Assembly: GCA_016169945.1 (NCBI GenBank) | Contig: JADLSH010000078.1 | Span: 62,001 to 126,000 of the forward strand | Reading direction: 5' to 3' | DNA: 64,000 bases | DNA from: Trachythela sp. YZ-2020 | Lineage: Eukaryota; Cnidaria; Anthozoa; Malacalcyonacea; Clavulariidae | In this document: one piece after another, positions 11,608 through 23,745 of the stretch | Layout of the letters: every line of letters begins with the position of its first letter | How positions within the stretch are numbered: the first letter of the stretch is position 1 | Notes under the pieces: model-generated | The model's database searches: none | The model's input: only the letters and a program-made list of their open reading frames with translations | Told to the model about the DNA's origin: nothing | Made by a program: the position numbers and the translations under genes

Positions 11608-11751
11608 CCTTGGTATGATCTGTAGTTGGACCGGCAGTGTTTTCTGAGAGTGTATGACCTTGATGTCTGGTCCAGTTGAATTGATCGCTGGAATCTTGAC
11701 TCCATTGACATTTGTTTGCAACCTCGAAGTTGCAAGAGAATTTGCCAATCG
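11608..11751 (-). CDS. MAM-domain N-terminal exon (secreted MAM protein)
   Basis: The 144-nt exon has acceptor tttag at 11752-11756 and donor G|GTGAGT at 11607-11602, and is phase 1 at both ends. It reads GKFSCNFEVANKCQWSQDSS, then FNWTRHQGHT and TAGPTTDHTKG. That is the start of a MAM domain: CxFE, CxW-xQD, DFxWxRxxG and TGPxxDHT, where MAM is an extracellular adhesion module of about 160 residues. Its phase fits exactly onto the signal-peptide exon at 13240-13309, which supplies the first base of the joining codon. No second MAM exon is found downstream to 9.4 kb, so the gene is truncated here. Confidence 0.7.
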
Positions 11752-11809
11752 CTAAACATAGAAATATATTCACATCATATTGAAAGTAAACATAGTTGCA
11801 CACAAATAT

Positions 11810-13239
11810 ATCAGAACGATTTTTAAAATTCTTAAGGAAAACTTACAAGGACATCACTCGTCACTATATCCAACATTCAAAATGCGGAGAGCTTGATCGT
11901 TTGGGTTTAGTTGTTAGTATGATTCGCGTTGGTTCAGTTCAACCAAATTCAAAATTGTTGGACAATTGTTGATACAGTTACTCAGCTGTTTCAGAAACAA
12001 TTCCAATTTTGAAAGCAACAAAAATTACATAAAACAGGAGTTTTTTCTTATTTTTTATATAAACTTTATTAATACAGGGCTCGAAATAACGGCCCGTCAA
12101 TAATTGAGTATTGACCGGACAAAACCCTTGAATGCTGGTTTTTTTGTCAGGTCAAATAACCGAATTCGTGCGCTTTAAAAGAAAATTCAATTTCATCAAT
12201 TTCAAAAATATAAAATTTCATGAAAATTACATTTCCCAGCGCACGGTATAAACGTTCGACTGTTTGAGTCGCAATCTTCCAAGACAAAATGCAGTGCCAT
12301 TGCATGCCATCAATTTGCGACTGCAGACTAGCGCTTGTCGTCGCCTACGGGTACCGCTATTGAAGTAGCATGTTTGCCAATTTCAGTAATCATGAGCGCC
12401 AGTCAGCGCGAAAGAGAACGAAAGCCCCAGCAGATAAGCTTTTGTCATAAGAAAGCTTTTGTCAACGAAGAAAAGAAACATCGACACAAAGTCAAAGACA
12501 AAGCATTAGACTAGGAGAAACGACAAGTATCCAGAATAAATCGTTGAACTATACCAAATATCAAACAATTTTCCTCATAACTCAATGTTAAAGTTGCAGA
12601 TAACAGAATTATACTGTATATTATAGACATGACTTAAGAAATTTTTTGTCGCCCAAATGGCTACCAGAGAATAATATCTAGTCGACAAATTTAATACCAG
12701 GTTGCCTTATTATCAACGAAGACGTATTGATCAATGATCTATATTATGCACTTGCAAATTCTTGATACTATCAAGAGCTGGACTGCAAAAAGCTAAAAAA
12801 AAATTTAAAAAACCAGGGGGGTGCTCAAAATTGAGCCTGGTCAGTGGTAATTGCCATTAGCAAAAGGAACCATGTGGCGTCATTATAGCGTAAGCAAATG
12901 CCAAAATCCGCCATGTTTTTGCTTCACTTTTTTCGGCGGACCATTTCCTCCAGTAATATAGTATAGCTCAGTGATTACGATGCGCTAGCCAGTCTTAGTC
13001 GCTATCAGTGAGTATAGGTCAGTGATTTTAACTGATAACCGCTATCTTGAATCAAGCTTGGTTACAAGGCAATTAAGTCGAAAAAAGTTTACTATATATT
13101 CTGCCTGCTGCGCAACAGTTAAAGCCGAGAAGCCTGGGAACAAGGATGGTAAAACCCCCAAATATTCTGTCCATTCAGGAAGTTTCGATCAAAGTATTTT
13201 GTAAGTTTTGATATTATACCATATTGCAAACTAGCATAC
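11810..13239. other. presumed intron 1 of the MAM gene; no other exon seen
   Basis: Between the MAM exon and the signal-peptide exon I see no further coding exon. A CAGGGCTCGAAATAA-like phrase at about 12075 resembles a hAT terminus, but no matching end was found. Sequence at 13140-13200 (aatattctgtccattcagg) is homologous to the start of intron 1 of receptor copy B at about 37733-37752. Confidence 0.45.
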
Positions 13240-13309
13240 CTTTGGCATGGGTGAGTGAAATGGCTATTCCAAGTAGACAGGCAAAAATAGAGCAGATTCG
13301 GATAATCTT
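13240..13309 (-). pseudogene. signal-peptide exon of the MAM gene, start codon lost
   Basis: This 70-nt exon aligns base for base with the intact signal-peptide exon at 37784-37853 and has the same donor (AAAG|GTATGC). It reads KKIIRICSIFACLLGIAISL then THAK. The ATG of the paralogue is AAG here, and the upstream frame meets a TAG without an ATG. The hydrophobic core and a phase-1 end are kept, and the end fits the MAM exon. Either the copy is dead or translation starts in an unidentified upstream exon. Confidence 0.65.
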
Positions 13310-14696
13310 CTTTCTGGTAACCTAATATAAAGGGAGGAAATTCAATGACAATATTTGAAATACTTGACCGAATGCAATACGCTTACACATTATATTATAT
13401 TAATACTAATTAGCAAAGATTCTCGTCTAAGTCACGGTTCACAAGGGACCTGACGAATTCGGAACTTTACTCAAATTTGCATGATATTGTTCCCATTTGG
13501 TTAACATGGTGCATGAAACCAAAACGAATTCGGTCACAACTAACCGTACGAATTCCCATGTTAACAAGTGGACCGGTTGAAATTGTCAACCGTAAGGTTG
13601 TAAAGTTGTGACTCTTCTGAACGCACTCCAAAATCTAAAACAAGTTTTCCGTCTATTGCATTAAGATTTGTCGAAAGACCATTCACCATGCATATTTTAG
13701 GGCCATGTTACGGAGAGGGAGGGAGGGTATATTTGCTGCACAAGTTGAAATCACTGAGCTATACTGTTTTACGTGTAAGATGTATTTAGCTCAGTGTTTT
13801 AATGCAATTTCTGCACAGAACAATGTTATATAATTTATGTAGAAATTATAACACGCGTTCCACTCCACCGATACTGTCAATCTTATTCGTTTCTTTGTTG
13901 CCTTCTGGGCAGGTTTAGCAAGAAATTTGTCGGCAATGTATAACGAGATTCATGCTCATAATTTCTCTGCGAATTTGCTTTTTACTTAACATCCCTCTGT
14001 GAGTCTGTGTCCAAGATTGCGTTTCAAGATCCAGCAAAAATTTTATTGTTTCGTGTATATGGCCTTTACTCATAAACCTGAGTACATGCAGTCTGCAGAA
14101 GTATGACTAACTAATGTGTGTTCCGTTATAAACGTTTTTTCTGTACGAAAGGGGTTATTCAACTTGCCAAGGAAACAACGTCTGCATGTATACGGGGCTT
14201 ATTAATAAGCAGTTAAACTGTTAGTGCGGTTAATTGAGCTGAAATTTCCGCACGGCCTAACGAGTAAGGACTAACGATAACTTCAGATTTAAGCTCCGGT
14301 AAAGCCGCAAACTTTCATCGACTGTCATCAACCCTCGTCAACTTTGAGCTGGTTCAAATATTGATGAGAGTTGATGCCGCGCAGATTCAGTGCAACACTC
14401 GCTCGGGTTTGACCGTAAAAGTCTCATCGACTCTCGTCAATCAACTTTGAGCTAGTTCAATTTTGATGAAAATTGCAAATCTCGTTAGGTCTGATTACAT
14501 GGAGAGTTTTCAGCCCGGTTCAAATTATCACATAACATATACCATCAAGTCATGAAAGAAATAAAGGAGAATGAAAAATATCAAGCATTTCATGTCAGAA
14601 ATTGCGTTGCAAGTTGCAGCCGAAATTACGTCGTATAACATGGCCTTAACGACTAACGATAATATCGGGTGATTTCCTGAGAATACATCACCTTAC
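13310..14696. other. intron between noncoding first exon and signal exon
   Basis: This block is homologous to 37860-38290 upstream of copy B, with extra sequence inserted here. It contains short inverted phrases such as catcgactctcgtcaa near 14330-14470 but no coding exon. Confidence 0.4.
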
Positions 14697-14785
14697 CTGC
14701 ATGTTAAACTGAGATAGTGTACCACAAACACTTAACAGAACACCCAGTCACCACCGGAGTACAACAGCAGCTGGTTCAACTAGTT
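14697..14785 (-). promoter_or_regulatory. noncoding first exon (5' UTR) of the MAM gene
   Basis: On the minus strand the sequence gtggtacactatctcagttt leads to a consensus donor GCAG|GTAAGG at 14697/14696. The paralogous position in copy B (38291) has an equally good donor GCTG|GTAAGT. Conservation of both exon body and donor in two paralogues suggests a transcribed leader. The transcription start is not defined; the upstream limit is approximate. Confidence 0.4.
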
Positions 14786-14799
14786 CAAATATGACGATG

Positions 14800-15530
14800 C
14801 CGTAGAGTATAAATATGAAATATATTGAGTTGGCGGGCAAATGACAGGTCACGTCTCGCATGGTTGGAACACAATAGTACAATAATTATCAAGTACACGT
14901 CTGCAAGGAAAAATGAAAACAATTTATAAATAGATCAAAACGTTTCGCAATAAATATAATGCGAGTCTACGTAATTTCCTACAAAATGACCCCAGGAGAA
15001 TACGCCTTTTGGATAAGGAATTTTCACGGAAGACCACATATCCAATATAAACTTGTTTATATATTCGCATAACACTTGATTCCCCGACGTCCATGCAGAG
15101 AAGCGATAATTAAAAATACTTGCCTATGGAATATCTGCTTTCATATTGTACCGTAGACTTTCGAACAGCCCCTGTAATCGTTCTCCCAGTAATAATTCAC
15201 CACAACAGTTATTTCTCATAAAACTTTTTTTGAGGATGATTATGTAATAAACAACAAATAGAAGATAACATTTTGCCTGTGTTTGCACAGTACGACGTCA
15301 TAACCTGGTGAGAACACTGAGAATTAATTCATAAAAAGGGGAGTGTGAGTAGGTCATTGCCCACGTATGGTGTCAACCGTTGTATCCAATATTGTAATTT
15401 CAAGGAGCTGCTAACTTCCGGGGAGTGCTCACTGTGGGAGTGCTACTTTAAAAAAAACCTACCCAGAATGGCCAAATTCAGAAGAAAAGGCATAAAACAT
15501 ACCCTAATTCACACCAAAACTGTCACGAAT
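14800..15530. other. upstream region; duplicated block, no gene seen
   Basis: 15130-15450 is homologous to 42160-42470 in the same orientation. Part of it (15287-15322, around gacgtcataacctggtgaga) is present as its reverse complement at about 38815-38850. No exon is visible. Confidence 0.5.
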
Positions 15531-15534
15531 TGCA

Positions 15535-15800
15535 GGACGATAACAAGTTGTTGGAACAACTTGTAACAAGTTGTCAACAAGCCGTTGCTAACATGTCAAC
15601 AGGCTAGGACCAAACAGTGCGAACACATCCTGATAACAAGTTGTTGAAACAACTTGTAACAAGTCTGTTGAGTCAGCAACCTTCTAGCAAGTTGTCGATC
15701 AACAACAGGCCATTGACAAGTGTGTCAACAAGCTGGGAGCAAGCAGTGAGAGCACATTCTGACAACAATTTGTTGAAACAGCATTGGTACAATATCTGCT
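15535..15800. repeat. palindrome-rich minisatellite (acaagttgt family)
   Basis: Units of ataacaagttgttggaacaa followed by cttgtaacaagt and ttgtcaacaag recur about six times. Each contains the self-complementary core acaagttgttgaaacaacttgt-like. A second array of the same kind is at about 42565-42725. Confidence 0.75.
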
Positions 15801-15934
15801 ACAGGTTTGTTACAACTTGTGCGTTTTGGACGTTTGGTGCCAACCTCGTACCCAGGCGCGCCTATCTGCGCTCGCAGGGATGGCAGAAGGCCGTTAGGAT
15901 TTACACGTTTCAGTCAAATGGTCCAGTGTAACTT

Positions 15935-18900
15935 CCCCTTGGTTTGAAGGCAGGTTAACAGTTTGGTCCTGCATATTTCCCCCTTGGTTTGAAGGCAGGT
16001 TAACAGTTTGGTTCTGCATATTTCCCCTTGGTTTGAAGGCAGGTTAACAGTTTGGTTCTGCATATTTCCCCTTGGTTTGAAGGCAGGTTAACAGTTTGGT
16101 CTTCCATATTTCCCCCTTGGTTTGAAGGCAGGTTAACAGTTTGGTTCTGCATATTTTCCCTTGGTTTGAAGGCAGGTTAACAGTTTGGTTCTGCATATTT
16201 TCCCCTTGGTTTGAAGGCAGGTTAACAGTTTGGTTCTGCATATTTTCCCTTGGTTTGAAGGCAGGTTAACAGTTTGGTCCTGCATATTTTCCCCTTGGTT
16301 TGAAGGCAGGTTAACAGTTTGGTCCTGCATATTTTCCCCTTGGTTTGAAGGCAGGTTAACAGTTTGGTGTTGCATATTTTCCCTTGGTTTGAAGGCAGGT
16401 TAACAGTTTGGTTCTGCATATTTTCCCCTTGGTTTGAAGGCAGGTTAACAGTTTGGTTCTGCATATTTTCCCTTGGGTTGAAGGCAGGTTAACAGTTTGG
16501 TTCTGCATATTTTCCCCTTGGTTTGAAGGCAGGTTAACAGTTTGGTTCTGCATATTTTCCTTGGTTTGAAGGCAGGTTAACAGTTTGGTCCTGCATATTT
16601 TCCCTTTGGTTTGAAGGCAGGTTAACAGTTTGGTACTGCATATTTGCCCCTTGGTTTGAAGGCAGGTTAACAGTTTGGTTCTGCATATTTTCCCCTTGGT
16701 ATGAAGGCAGGTTAACAGTTTGGTTCTGCATATTTTCCCTTGGTATGAAGGCAGGTTAACAGTTTGGTTCTGCATATTTTTCCCTTGGTATGAAGGCAGG
16801 TTAACAGTTTGGTCCTGCATATTTTTCCCTTGGTTTGAAGGCAGGTTAACAGTTTGGTTCTGCATATTTTCCCCTTGGTTTGAAGGCAGGTTAACAGTTT
16901 GGTTCTGCATATTTTCCCCTTGGTTTGAAGGCAGGTTAACAGTTTGGTTCTGCATATTTTCCCCTTGGTATGAAGGCAGGTTAACAGTTTGGTCCTGCAT
17001 ATTTTTCCCTTGGTTTGAAGGCAGGTTAACAGTTTGGTTCTGCATATTTTCCCCTTGGTTTGAAGGCAGGTTAACAGTTTGGTTCTGCATATTTTCCCCT
17101 TGGTTTGAAGGCAGGTTAACAGTTTGGTTCTGCATATTTTCCCCTTGGTATGAAGGCAGGTTAACAGTTTGGTTCTGCATATTTTCCCCTTGGTATGAAG
17201 GCAGGTTAACAGTTTGGTCCTGCATATTTTTCCCTTGGTTTGAAGGCAGGTTAACAGTTTGGTTCTGCATATTTTCCCCTTGGTTTGAAGGCAGGTTATC
17301 AGTTTGGTCCTGCATATTTTCCCCTTGGTATGAAGGCAAGTTAACAGTTTGGTCCTGCATATTTTCCCTTGGTATGAAGGCAGGTTAACAGTTTGGTTCT
17401 GCATATTTTCCCTTGGTTTGAAGGCAGGTTAACAGTTTGGTCTTCCATATTTTCCCCTTGGTTTGAAGGCAGGTTAACAGTTTGGTCCTGCATATTTTCC
17501 CCTTGGTATGAAGGCAAGTTAACAGTTTGGTCCTGCATATTTTCCCTTGGTTTGAAGGCAGGTTAACAGTTTGGTCTTCCATATTTTCCCCTTGGTTTGA
17601 AGGCAGGTTAACAGTTTGGTCCTGCATATTTTCCCCTTGGTATGAAGGCAAGTTAACAGTTTGGTCCTGCATATTTTCCCTTGGTATGAAGGCAGGTTAA
17701 CAGTTTGGTTCTGCATATTTCCCCTTGGTTTGAAGGCAGGTTAACAGTTTGGTCTTCCATATTTTCCCCTTGGTATAAAGGCAGGTTAACAGTTTGGTCC
17801 TGCATATTTTCCCCTTGGTATGAAGGCAAGTTAACAGTTTGGTTCTGCATATTTTCCCTCGGTTTGAAGGCAGGTTAACAGTTTGGTCTTCCATATTTTC
17901 CCCTTGGTTTGAAGGCAGGTTAACAGTTTGGTCCTGCATATTTTCCCCTTGGTATGAAGGCAAGTTAACAGTTTGGTCCTGCATATTTTCCCTTGGTATG
18001 AAGGCAGGTTAACAGTTTGGTTCTGCATATTTCCCCTTGGTTTGAAGGCAGGTTAACAGTTTGGTCTTCCATATTTTCCCCTTGGTTTGAAGGCAGGTTA
18101 ACAGTTTGGTTCTGCATATTTTCTCCTTGGTATGAAGGCAAGTTAACAGTTTGGTTCTGCATATTTCCCCTTGGTATGAAGGCAAGTTAACAGTTTGGTC
18201 CTGCATATTTTCCCTTGGTATGAAGGCAGGTTAACAGTTTGGTTCTGCATATTTCCCCTTGGTTTGAAGGCAGGTTAACAGTTTGGTCTTCCATATTTTC
18301 CCCTTGGTATAAAGGCAGGTTAACAGTTTGGTCCTGCATATTTTCCCCTTGGTATGAAGGCAAGTTAACAGTTTGGTTCTGCATATTTTCCCTCGGTTTG
18401 AAGGCAGGTTAACAGTTTGGTCTTCCATATTTTCCCCTTGGTTTGAAGGCAGGTTAACAGTTTGGTTCTGCATATTTTCCCTCGGTTTGAAGGCAGGTTA
18501 ACAGTTTGGTCCTGCATATTTTCCCCTTGGTATGAAGGCAAGTTAACAGTTTGGTCCTGCATATTTTCCCTTGGTATGAAGGCAGGTTAACAGTTTGGTT
18601 CTGCATATTTCCCCTTGGTTTGAAGGCAGGTTAACAGTTTGGTCTTCCATATTTTCCCCTTGGTTTGAAGGCAGGTTAACAGTTTGGTTCTGCATATTTT
18701 CTCCTTGGTATGAAGGCAAGTTAACAGTTTGGTTCTGCATATTTTCCCTCGGTTTGAAGGCAGGTTAACAGTTTGGTCCTGCATATTTTCCCCTTGGTTT
18801 GAAGGCAGGTTAACAGTTTGGTCCTGCATATTTTCCCCTTGGTTTGAAGGCAGGTTAACAGTTTGGTTCTGCATATTTTCCCTCGGTTTGAAGGCAGATT

Positions 18901-18960
18901 AACAGTTTGGTCCTGCATATTTTCCCCTTGGTTGAAGGCAGATTAACAGTTGGGTCCTGA
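15935..18960. repeat. 44/45-bp satellite array, about 3 kb
   Basis: About 68 head-to-tail copies of a unit reading ggtttgaaggcaggttaaca then gtttggttctgcatattttcccctt. Units differ by one base in length and by variants (tttgaagg or tatgaagg; ttctgc, tcctgc or tcttcc; aggtt or aagtt). The rare variant ggtataaagg sits at about 17773 and again 534 bp later at about 18307, with the same neighbours, showing a 12-unit higher-order repeat. Long open readings on both strands are artefacts of a unit lacking stops. Confidence 0.95.
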
Positions 18961-21340
18961 TTGGTTGCGACGGGAGTACAACGCCCAATATGAGATATAA
19001 ATATAGCTGTTGTCATTTTCAGTAAATGTAGTATAATAGTACTACAGTATATACTAGTAAATTGACTGGAAACCTACTGTAAATGGTTGGTTAATATTGC
19101 TGTTGTAGCTTAAAGGTGCATATATACTGACAAATATGTAACTAGGGCTGACAAACTGAGTCTACAGACGTTAAAAAATTAGGAGAACAATCTTATAAAC
19201 ACATTAACAACATTATCCATCGGTACCGAACATAATCATGAACCGTTCAATTCGTCCTTAATAAATAGTAGAACTTTAGAACTTTCTGCGGTTTTATCTT
19301 CGTTGGATGAAAATATAACAAAGGTACAATCAAGGTCCAAGTCCAAAAGTAAGTGAGGGTCCATAATAGAGTTCTTAAATGCTGAGCCCTTTCAAGTTTC
19401 AACGAATCAAATTTAGATTCGAAATATTAAAAATTGTGCATTATGAATACTTCTGTTTTGCATCAGCTGAAACTGCCAGCGGGCAAAAGACGCTAGAGAT
19501 TTACATTCTCGTAACTGCAATTCTCATAACTGGTCAAATAAGCCAAAAACTCTTGTTGATTTTCATCAAAATTTGAGCCATGCTTATGAGAATTGATGGG
19601 GTATATAAGTGTAGGAAGTTAAATACACCAATTACTCCTCAGCGCGTGATTCTGTGTTTTTTCATAATACACCCAGAAGATTTTTATAACTGTTTAATGT
19701 ATAACATGTGAATATTTACTTGTAAAAATAGAAATGACTTTTATACATTGCTATTTAAAATAACGTTGTCTTTTAGTTTTAAAGGAAGTTTAGCGGCAGA
19801 TATGCAGAAACATTACTCGGCAAATACCACTTAGGGCCCTGCTTCGACAGTGGCGGACACTTCAGGAAATATTGGTGGGGGAGGGATGCGAATTCAGATA
19901 TCCACAATATTACTACGTACCGTTTTGTTGCTGCAAGTTGTCAGTTCTTTAAACTTTGTTGCCTTACATTTCACGCAAATTTGCTAAATTAATTGCCTAC
20001 AAAATGCTCTCACAGTTGTAAAGTTACTGTTACAGGCGCGAGATGTAAGAACGAGATTTTTTATTGCTGTGAGGTTTAATCATAGTTTCGTTGTCCATGT
20101 TCATAATCAGGACGGTTGCCACGATATTAACATTGGTGTGACTAATCGGTTCGAGGCCGAAGCAAAGAATCTCTATAGAGTGGTCCGCGGGCATGCTCTC
20201 CCGGGTTCTGAAACGCTATTTCCTGAATTTGAGGCCACACTGATCGCCAAATAATACACAATCAAAATCGCATACACTCGTCTGGGGCAGAATTGATGTG
20301 ACTGGGAGGCGGCAATTCAGATTCAGGGGGGGTAATTGCCACTCCACCACCCCCCCAGTTATATAGTTAAAAAAGGGCCTGAGCCATAAGCATATTATGC
20401 TTAATAGCTTGCATATGACCTATATTTATAGTACTTATCCATTACATTAATTGTATTTTCTTCAGACAATTAAAACTAAAATAACAAATTAGGGCCCATT
20501 GTGGATTAATAGAATGACGTCCTTTGACATACTTTTAGGTTTTACTGAAATAAAACAGACAGAATAATATAGACAATTAGATGCATCCTGCAAAGCCTCT
20601 GGGCCCAATGCCCTCTAATCTGTAGACAGCCTGGTTAACCCATTAAGCTTTGTCAAATCCATTTTAGAAGTATTGGGCGACAATAGCAAACAATGGCATG
20701 AGATTAATTAATAGACATTTCAAATGCCACAAACTTTTGCCACAGCTCCATCGCCAGCATTCCACGCTATCGTGGTAAAACAAAATGCTGTCGACGAGTG
20801 CATGCAGTCTATTATCAGTTATTATTATTATTATTATACTTATATTTAACCAGGATACCCACATCACGTGTTTTCCTGGGGGGTCCAGCATCTTAGAATT
20901 ATTTACAATATTACATACAGCAATAATACTTTTTAATGGACATCTTCATATAACACGATAATGAAAAACGAACAATTAATTTGTATTATATAACATTGAT
21001 GTTTTATTAAGATAATTCAATCTGATTAACTGTGAAACGTGCCTCGAAAGGTAAAACGGAATAAAGGTAGAGAATTATAAAAACCTAGTGGCTTAGAATG
21101 GACGTGAATGCATGGCATAGTGCACATTTAAGAACTGAATTGTTGGCGTATATATATATATACATCATGCAACTAAGAATAGTTAGACCTGGAACAAGGG
21201 GTTGAAAAGGTCTATAAGATGATATACCAAACATTGTATATTTATTGGTTTCTATTTGTACTATATGTACACTAGAAAACAGATAGCATTTCCCTTCAAA
21301 ATATTTAATACGGTAACTTTTCTTTTTAAAATGCAAATTT
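18961..21340. other. no gene seen
   Basis: Low-information AT-rich sequence. The open stretch at 20069-20254 has no recognisable domain and no splice support. A (TTATTA)n run at 20818-20834 followed by tatttaaccaggatacccac looks like the reverse complement of a LINE or SINE 3' tail. Confidence 0.35.
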
Positions 21341-21356
21341 TGGGAAATTTTCATAC

Positions 21357-21525
21357 AAGCGAGATATTCGATGTCGAATTTCATGCTGTAGTCTGGTCGG
21401 TATGCAACATTGAATGTATATCTACCATGCCTTGGGGGAAAAACTCTCGGTACGAGTACCCCTTGGGATGGTATTTGCCGAAAAATATCATATATGGTCA
21501 CATATTGCAAATCTAGTTGGGGTTT
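21357..21525 (-). CDS. candidate coding exon, unknown protein
   Basis: The minus-strand stretch is bounded by an acceptor-like atccaatcag and a weak donor T|GTATGA. It reads without stops as 56 residues including VTIYDIFRQIPSQGVLVPRV and RYTFNVAYRPDYSMKFDIEY. The composition looks protein-like rather than random AT translation. No family is recognised and no partner exon was found nearby, so it may be chance or a stray exon. Confidence 0.25.
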
Positions 21526-21894
21526 CTGATTGGATGAGTTTAGTGTGGAGTATAATATTATTGTATAGTCCATAAATTGATGATTATATAAATATATAAT
21601 ATTTCTAAACTTTCTCCACCTTGCATATGGTTTTCCACTTAATTAAGTGTTATTCCATGTGCTGCAGAACCTAAATTGTGTGGCCACATTTGGCAGGGCC
21701 ACAAGTTTTTCAGATGCAATTCCGTTTTGTGTTAACACCCTCTGCATAAATAAAGTTGGTTGTTGTTGATGTTGGTATTGTTGTTGGTGTTGCTGTTTTT
21801 AGCTCTTAGAAATTCCAGCAGTTCAGTTTTGGACCCACGCTTATCCCATATTAGCTTGCCATAATCTAACATGATTTATTCATCTGTGGTATGG

Positions 21895-22045
21895 TACTGT
21901 CAGATAATGGGTTAACAAGCTATCTGCCAGTGTCTCTTGTTAAGCTGTTAACCCATTAGTTGGCAATGTGTCCAGATGCGCCATACTTAAGTATTTTTTC
22001 CTTTGTCTAATGCCGGACGATTTTACTCGTCAGTGGTTAACTTGT
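21895..22045 (-). repeat. dispersed repeat, reverse copy of the 9.4-kb family
   Basis: The stretch gttaacccattagttggcaa, then tgtccagatgcgccatactt and gacgattttactcgtcagtgg, is the reverse complement of the unit at 9409-9640. Confidence 0.7.
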
Positions 22046-22312
22046 TACTGTCACTGTTATTAGTGATTAAGAATAGAATAAAAGGGAATATAGGAGCTAT
22101 GTATACCAAACTGTATAGGAGCTTTTCCATTAAGCGGCCACATTCCCCAGGAGTGGTGCTTAATGGAGGTTCGACTGTAAATATATTTTATTCCAGTCCA
22201 CAATTGTTTGGACGGCGAAGGCCTTACCTCACCTTTATCAAGCGCTGTGTAATCAGACGTCTTGTGCGTATTTGATGGTGTCTCGACCACTTCGTAAATT
22301 GATGCCCTGCCT

Positions 22313-22380
22313 TTTATAAATCATTATATAAATCATTATATAAATCATTATATAAATCATTATATAAATCATTATACAAA
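22313..22380. repeat. 12-bp minisatellite
   Basis: About five copies of aaatcattatat in direct order. Confidence 0.9.
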
Positions 22381-22429
22381 CATCAAATAATCCATATATA
22401 GCAACGAAAAATATTCGAACCACAAGCAG

Positions 22430-22540
22430 AGCCAACCACCCGACCAAAGTAAACACCCTACCCTGGATTAGCTTGCAGGCTTAACTCAGAGGGTAAGGGG
22501 CAGCGCGCTAACCGCATCTGTCACCCGTATTAAAGAATTA
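22430..22540 (-). mobile_element. tRNA-derived SINE head, minus strand
   Basis: On the minus strand it reads cgggtgacagatgcggttag then cgcgctgcc and gagttaagcctgc, matching the heads of the other SINE copies in this window (33598, 28560, 29470). The promoter-like A-box region is partly eroded. Confidence 0.55.
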
Positions 22541-23181
22541 CAAAATACAAATACAAATGTCAAATACAAAAGTCTAAGACATAATTAAATACAAAAATTA
22601 ACTGGCCACGCCCGAAAAGTAGTAGCTCCTCGAATGTATGGGCCCTCCAAAAGTAGCGTTCCTAAGTCTGCCAAATTTAAAAGTAACGGGGCCCGATTTT
22701 TCGGAATTCTACAGTACTCAGAGTTAAATTATTCAGCGAAGGATCAATCAGATCGATGATATATGAGATGTACTGCGAAGCGAAGGGCCTTCGTCTGGAA
22801 GTTAGTGACAACCTTCTTTTTCACTAACGAAAATGAAAATTGAAACGTCGAAGTAATTTTCATATTTTCAGTTAGTTAAATCTTTCTACCCATAATCTTA
22901 GACAAAAGGGTTGAGACTATCGCACGAAATATTTCTAAGTTATTTTATAGACAAATCAAAACCCCTCCTTCTTCCTAATCCAGTGTCGCGAACAACCTCA
23001 AAACATATTTTGGAAATTTACCATGACATAATCTCAACATTGAGTTGGAGGAAAAGGTGGGTTAGAAAAGTGCAACATCTTGTATGAGGGAATTTATCCA
23101 AGTGGTATGCGGATTTTGTAAAATGGGGAAAGTTTCAAACAGATATGTCCAAGATAGCAGCTTGTTAAATTATTCAGCATT

Positions 23182-23397
23182 TTAAGGATTACCTTCAAGT
23201 GGTGCGTCTTCCTCTGGATCGGCTTTCAGCATTTTTTTATAATTGTCATCATTTATGGTCGGTTCTCCTGTTTGTTCGTTCTTGTTCAGTGTCGACTTAC
23301 CCCAAGGCTCGTTTGTATTTCTGTTCTGCACTTCCTCGTAAAAATGATGATCAGTTTCAGAGTTTCTTTCAGTTCCATAACCTGGACTAACTGGCTT
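23182..23397 (-). pseudogene. receptor copy A: short (type II) tyrosine tail exon
   Basis: The 216-nt exon starts after acceptor AAAACAG at 23398-23404 in phase 0 and ends at TAA 23182-23184, giving 71 residues. It reads KPVSPGYGTERNSETD, then HHFYEEVQNRN, and ends NDDNYKKMLKADPEED then APLEGNP. Tyrosines sit in GYGTE, FYEEV and NYKKML contexts. The exon itself is open, but its upstream partners (stalk at 25.3 kb, CUB at 26.4 kb) are broken and no transmembrane exon was found between, so copy A as a whole looks dead. It could still serve as an alternative terminal exon. Confidence 0.6.
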
Positions 23398-23509
23398 CTG
23401 TTTTGATAATAATAATGATTTATTTAATGTCATTCACACAGGGTCGAGTTGCCCAATTCACCTCAGATAGAGGCTTGTGATACACATGTGAAAGTTGACA
23501 GGGTGGGTT

Positions 23510-23600
23510 AGGTAAAAGGGCCCACAGTAATTGGCTTATGCTGTTGTGGTGACCCTGCCCTAGTTGGCGAAGCTAAATAAAACAAATAAAACATGCTTGG
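23510..23600 (+). mobile_element. SINE 3' end, plus strand
   Basis: ccacagtaattggcttatgc, then tgttgtgg and ggcgaagctaaataaaacaa, matches the 3' end of the SINE at 33815-33885, including the AAAT-type tail. Confidence 0.55.
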
Positions 23601-23634
23601 TGAGGGAAGAAAACAAAAGGTCCTTGGAGAACAC

Positions 23635-23745
23635 TCACACCACAGGGAACCTAAGTAAATACCCTACCCTTGACCTACAGTAGCAGGCCTAACTCAGCGG
23701 TAAGTGGTAGCACGCTACGTAATCCACCATGAAGTAATCTACATT
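23635..23745 (-). mobile_element. SINE head fragment, minus strand
   Basis: The reverse complement of cctaactcagcggtaagtgg and gcacgctac matches the tRNA-like head of the SINE family in this window. Confidence 0.45.

Noticed and set aside
12070..12850. Possible hAT element starting cagggctcgaaata
   Set aside because: No matching opposite terminus or 8-bp duplication could be found.
15935..18960. Long ORFs (up to 334 codons) and a CRISPR-like look
   Set aside because: Units are contiguous with no unique spacers and the context is eukaryotic; ORFs arise because a 44/45-bp unit lacks stops and cycles through frames.
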